DNA from: Dokdonella sp.
GTDB taxonomy: Bacteria > Pseudomonadota > Gammaproteobacteria > Xanthomonadales > Rhodanobacteraceae
Assembly: GCF_017744955.1 (NCBI RefSeq)
Contig: NZ_JAGIAG010000002.1
Span: forward strand, 124,001 to 188,000
DNA length: 64,000 nt
Direction: 5' to 3'
The notes beneath the pieces were generated by a model. The model saw only the letters and a program-made list of their open reading frames with translations. It did not search any database and was not told the DNA's origin. A program made the translations under genes and the position numbers. Positions 61,313 through 64,000 of the stretch are shown piece by piece (the stretch's first letter is position 1; each line of letters opens with the position of its first letter).

Positions 61313-62190
61313 GCGTAGGTTCCTTTCATGGTCGCGACGAACAGGTCCGCCACGCTCGGCTTGTGCAGCTCGCCGAGTTCGGCGAGGCGCGAACGTTCGA
61401 TGCCGTCGAACAGGAAGATCGACTTGCCGAAGATCTGCCGCTCGTTCAGCGGTTTCAGCGCGCGCGCGGCGTCGGCGCGGTCGGGATTGACCATCACTTC
61501 GGCATAGCGGTCGCCGACCTCGTCCATCGTCGCGGCGAGTGCGATCTTGCCGTCGCGGATGAAGATCAGGTCGGTGAGGATGTGTTCGATCTCCTCGACC
61601 TGGTGCGTGGTGACGATGATGGTCTTGTTCTCGTCGAAATAGTCCGACAGCAGGCTTTCGTAGAACGACTTGCGATAGAGGATGTCGAGGCCGAGCGTCG
61701 GCTCGTCGAGCACGAGCAGCTTGGCGTCGATCGCCATGACCAGGGCCAGGTGCAGCTGCACGATCATGCCCTTGGACAGTTCGCGCACGCGCATGCCGGG
61801 TGTGATCTTGGTGTGCGCGAGGAACGCCTGGCATTTCTCGTGCGAGAAGCGCGGGTGCACGCCGCCGACGAATTCGATCGCCTCGCGCACGCGCAGCCAG
61901 CGCGGCAGGACCGCGACGTCGGCGATGAAGCAGACCTGCTCCATCAGCTCGGTGCGCTGCTTGCGCGGATCGAAGCCGAGCACGGACAGCTCGCCGTCGA
62001 AATCGGTGAGGCCGAGGATCGCCTTCAGCGCGGTGGTCTTGCCGGCGCCGTTCGGGCCGATCAGGCCGATGATGCGGCCGGCTTCGATGTCGAAGTCGAC
62101 CGCGTCGAGCGCCTTGGTCGTGCCGAAGCGCTTGGACAGGCCGCGCGCGCGTACGATCGGGCCGGAATCGTTCATCGCCGTCGCGTTCAT
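61309..62190 (-). CDS. ABC transporter ATP-binding protein
   Basis: A 293-residue ATPase. Walker A GPNGAGKTT (residues 44-52), Walker B LLVLDEPTLGLD and a His switch TTHQVEE are standard. The signature reads LSKGM instead of LSGGQ, as in YtrB-type ATPases. The C-terminal region beyond residue 220 (VNPDRADAARALKPLNERQ, FDGIERSRLAELG) is a typical extension. Its start lies in the stop of the GntR gene (ATGA). It would power the permease at 60335. Confidence 0.9.
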   Translation of the reverse strand: MNATAMNDSGPIVRARGLSKRFGTTKALDAVDFDIEAGRIIGLIGPNGAGKTTALKAILGLTDFDGELSVLGFDPRKQRTELMEQVCFIADVAVLPRWLRVREAIEFVGGVHPRFSHEKCQAFLAHTKITPGMRVRELSKGMIVQLHLALVMAIDAKLLVLDEPTLGLDILYRKSFYESLLSDYFDENKTIIVTTHQVEEIEHILTDLIFIRDGKIALAATMDEVGDRYAEVMVNPDRADAARALKPLNERQIFGKSIFLFDGIERSRLAELGELHKPSVADLFVATMKGTYA

Positions 62191-62555
62191 TTCGACTCCT
62201 CGCGCCGGGCTTCTTCCAGGAGTTCTCCGAGATCCAGGCCGAGGCGGCTCAGCCGCGCGTGCAGCGCCGGCCACTCCTCGCGCAGGAAGCGCTCGCGCTC
62301 GGATTTCAGCAGCGCTTCGCGCGCACCGTCGGTCACGTACATGCCCAGCCCCCTTCGTTTCTCCACCAGGTTCTCGTCGACCAGTTCCTGATAGGCCTTC
62401 GAGACGGTGATCGGATTGATCTGGAAATCGCCGGCGACCTGGCGTACCGACGGCAGCGGGTCGCCTTGCTTGAGGACGCCGTCCAGGATCATCGCCACCA
62501 CGCGATCGCGCAGCTGGCGATAGATCGGCGTCGAGTCGTTCCAGGCGATATTCAT
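62187..62555 (-). CDS. GntR-family repressor, YtrA subfamily
   Basis: A 122-residue regulator. N-terminal winged helix with the GntR signature: STPIYRQLRDRVVAMILDG, LPSVRQVAGDFQINPITVSK, AYQELVDENLVEKRRGLG. The short C-terminal helix pair is typical of YtrA, which binds DNA as a dimer and controls ABC-transporter operons. A start at 62564 (ATG overlapping the previous stop) is also possible; 62555 has AAGGA at better spacing. The palindrome at 62978-63001 is its likely operator. Confidence 0.9.
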   Translation of the reverse strand: MNIAWNDSTPIYRQLRDRVVAMILDGVLKQGDPLPSVRQVAGDFQINPITVSKAYQELVDENLVEKRRGLGMYVTDGAREALLKSERERFLREEWPALHARLSRLGLDLGELLEEARREESK

Positions 62556-62560
62556 TCCCG

Positions 62561-62947
62561 TCATTCCTTGTTCGCGTGCTGCAGAGGCTTGCCGAAGGAA
62601 TAGTAGGGCATGGCGAAACCGCCACCCGGGAGCAGGGCGCGCGAGGAACTGCGCACGCGCTCGGCGACCCGATCCAGGGCGTCGTCGCTGGCGGGAACCT
62701 CGAGGCCGGCGGCGACGCGCTCGGCGTGGCTCGGGCTGACGGTGATTTCGCCGAGCACCGGGATTTCCGCCTCCGGACGCACCACCACGGCGGGCAGCAC
62801 GATCATCGTCTCGGGGGCCGTCGTCGGCGTCGCGGCGGCGACCGGATTCGACGAAGCACCGCCGAGGCCCGTGATGGCGACCACGGTCGCGCCGGTACCG
62901 AACAGCGCGGCGGCAAGAACGAGAAGTTGGATCAGTCGATTCGACAT
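62561..62947 (-). CDS. Small exported or membrane-anchored protein, first gene of the GntR/ABC operon
   Basis: A 128-residue protein with a hydrophobic N-terminus (LIQLLVLAAALFGTGATVVA) that could be a signal peptide or an anchor, then a Pro/Thr/Ala-rich segment (35-62) and a short acidic and polar tail (SPSHAERVAAGLEVP, LDRVAERVRSSSRALL, PYYSFGKPLQ). No family is recognised. GGGAGG precedes the ATG at 62947. It is the first gene after the promoter, so it is made at the operon's highest level. Confidence 0.65.
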   Translation of the reverse strand: MSNRLIQLLVLAAALFGTGATVVAITGLGGASSNPVAAATPTTAPETMIVLPAVVVRPEAEIPVLGEITVSPSHAERVAAGLEVPASDDALDRVAERVRSSSRALLPGGGFAMPYYSFGKPLQHANKE

Positions 62948-62977
62948 GGCGGCCTCCCACGAGGCGATTGATGAAGT

Positions 62978-63018
62978 AGTGTTGTAGTTAACTATAACAC
63001 TAAAAATGAGCCTGTCAA
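62978..63018 (-). promoter_or_regulatory. Promoter overlapped by a 24-bp palindrome, the probable GntR/YtrA operator
   Basis: On the minus strand TTGACA (63018-63013) and TATAGT (62996-62991) are spaced by 16 bases, a near-consensus promoter. The palindrome at 62978-63001 has AGTGTT on the left, AACACT on the right and a perfect core TAGTTAACTA (62985-62994), one base pair of 12 mismatched. A repressor bound there would cover the -10, as expected for autoregulation of the GntR/ABC operon. Confidence 0.8.
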
Positions 63019-63127
63019 GCAGGGTCGCGTTCCCGAGGTGAATTCCTGGCTGAACGGAATGGAGGTCACGCGGGAACCTTGGCGCCAGCGCATCCTCAAA
63101 CCGCCGGTTCCATCGCAAGGCGGTGGT

Positions 63128-63164
63128 TTGCCAACGTCGAAGGCCGCGTCCACAATACGCGGCC
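63128..63164 (+). promoter_or_regulatory. Candidate promoter with inverted repeat upstream of the FKBP gene
   Basis: TTGCCA (63128-63133), 17 bases, then CACAAT (63151-63156). The -10 lies in the loop of an eight-base inverted repeat (GGCCGCGT 63142-63149, ACGCGGCC 63157-63164). It lies about 85 bases before the FKBP start. Confidence 0.4.
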
Positions 63165-63246
63165 CTCGATTGGCGGCCCGCCAGCCGCATGGCCGTGCCG
63201 CCGGACTTGCAGACCGGCACCACTTCGAATTTTTCCAGGAGCAAAC

Positions 63247-64000
63247 ATGACGCGTTTCGTGCAGAAGTCCCTCGTGGCCGCGCTGGTGGCCAGTCTCTCC
63301 GTCGGCCACGCGTTCGCCGCCGACCCGGCCCCGGCGAAGACCGAGGCGGCCAAGCCGGCTGTCGCGCTCGACAAGAACAAGATCAGCACCATGGTCGGCA
63401 TGGACATCGGCCGCGGCCTGGTCTCGATCAAGGACGACATCGACATCAAGGTGGTCGAGCAGGCGTTGGAAGCGACGATGAAGGGCGAGAAGACCTCGCT
63501 GACCCAGGAGGAGGCGCTGCAGGTGCGCCAGGCCTTCATGCAGCAGATGCAGGCCAAGCGCGTCGCCGAGCAGAAGGTCGTCGCCGACAAGAACAAGAAG
63601 GAAGGCGTCGATTTCCTCGCCGCCAACAAGAGCAAGGCCGGCGTGAAGACGACCGCCTCGGGCCTGCAGTACATCGCCGAGAAGGAAGGCACCGGTCCGA
63701 AGCCGAAGGCCACCGACACGGTCAAGGTCAACTACCTCGGCACCAAGATCAACGGCGAGAAGTTCGACAGCTCCTACGATCGCGGCCAGCCGGCCACGTT
63801 CCCGCTGAACGGCGTGATCAAGGGCTGGAGCGAAGGCCTGCAGCTGATGCCGGTCGGTTCGAAGTACAAGCTGTTCGTGCCGGCGGATCTTGCCTACGGC
63901 GAGAACGCGCCGGGCCAGATCGGCCCGAACGCGACGCTGATTTTCGAAGTCGAGCTGCTGGACATCGAAAAGCCGGCCGAGAAGCCCGCCGCTGCCGCCA
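63247..64000 (+). CDS. fkpA: FKBP-type peptidyl-prolyl cis-trans isomerase, Mip/FkpA type (3' end outside window)
   Basis: At least 251 residues, open at the window end. Signal peptide to about residue 24 (GHAFAAD), an FKBP N-terminal dimerisation domain (VGMDIGRGLVSIKDDIDIKV, long helix QQMQAKRVAEQK) and a complete catalytic domain with canonical KFDSSYDRGQPATF, GVIKGWSEGLQLMPVGSKY and VPADLAYGENAPGQIGPN. A Pro/Ala/Lys tail begins at the cut. It should fold periplasmic and outer-membrane proteins. AGGAG precedes the ATG. It contrasts with the eroded paralogue at 2323. Confidence 0.95.
   Translation, partial: MTRFVQKSLVAALVASLSVGHAFAADPAPAKTEAAKPAVALDKNKISTMVGMDIGRGLVSIKDDIDIKVVEQALEATMKGEKTSLTQEEALQVRQAFMQQMQAKRVAEQKVVADKNKKEGVDFLAANKSKAGVKTTASGLQYIAEKEGTGPKPKATDTVKVNYLGTKINGEKFDSSYDRGQPATFPLNGVIKGWSEGLQLMPVGSKYKLFVPADLAYGENAPGQIGPNATLIFEVELLDIEKPAEKPAAAA

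Overview
The window is 64 kb of high-GC bacterial chromosome, packed with genes on both strands. Gene content and order point to a gammaproteobacterium of the order Xanthomonadales. The main evidence is the run rplU-rpmA-obgE / rpsT / murJ-ribF-ileS-lspA-ispH followed by a minor-pilin/PilY1 cluster, mtnA near gyrA, and a MutL with the endonuclease motif typical of bacteria without MutH. Three secreted proteins end in an IFxxGFE-like tail, which I associate with the Rhodanobacteraceae/Lysobacteraceae side of the order; the family is an inference from memory and was not tested by a search.

Layout. 1-5.6 kb: the mutL 3' end, a DUF1684 protein, a YfcE-like phosphoesterase, a divergent periplasmic FKBP protein, a small secreted GFE-tail protein, and a tightly overlapping DUF1289-NUDIX-sulfurtransferase operon. 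5.7-10 kb (minus strand): a DUF4139 protein, a clan GH-D-like glycosidase and an enoyl-CoA isomerase, diverging from a PCu(A)C copper chaperone. 10.7-14 kb (minus): uvrA with a thioesterase start overlapping its stop. 14.2-17.9 kb: two tandem paralogous secreted serine proteases of the lysyl-endopeptidase type, both with GFE-like tails. 18-27.5 kb: ribosomal proteins, Obg, MurJ, RibF, IleS, LspA and IspH. 27.7-35.2 kb: fimT-pilV-pilW-pilX-pilY1-pilE, visibly less GC-rich than its surroundings, ending beside tRNA-Thr and tRNA-Val. 35.7-42.2 kb: mtnA, a GtrA-like protein, gyrA, a peroxiredoxin, and hsp20 and cbpA, the first behind a good sigma-32 promoter. 42.5-51 kb (minus): a PilH-like response regulator, acuI, a pyrimidine-dimer glycosylase-like gene, and the sucA-sucB-lpdA operon with a lipoprotein gene attached. 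51.2-56.1 kb (minus): a CBS-domain transporter, purB, a ribosomal oxygenase and a GNAT fusion, almost all start/stop-overlapping. 56.3-59.1 kb: fumC and an unrecognised exported protein with a duplicated C-terminal module. 59.1-63 kb (minus): an operon of a secreted/anchored small protein, a GntR (YtrA-type) repressor, an ABC ATPase, an ABC permease and a lipoprotein beta-lactamase-fold hydrolase, behind a promoter whose -10 lies inside a 24-bp palindrome. 63.2 kb to the end: a canonical periplasmic FKBP isomerase, cut by the window edge.

Most of the window is core housekeeping. The parts least explained by known biology are the GFE-tail proteins, the GntR/ABC operon with its operator, the duplicated-module exported protein, the hairpin with a T-tract in the sucA leader, and several families of intergenic inverted repeats. 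One of these sits between sucB and lpdA and another apparently supplies the C-terminus of RibF. No CRISPR array, insertion sequence, rRNA or phage gene was seen.
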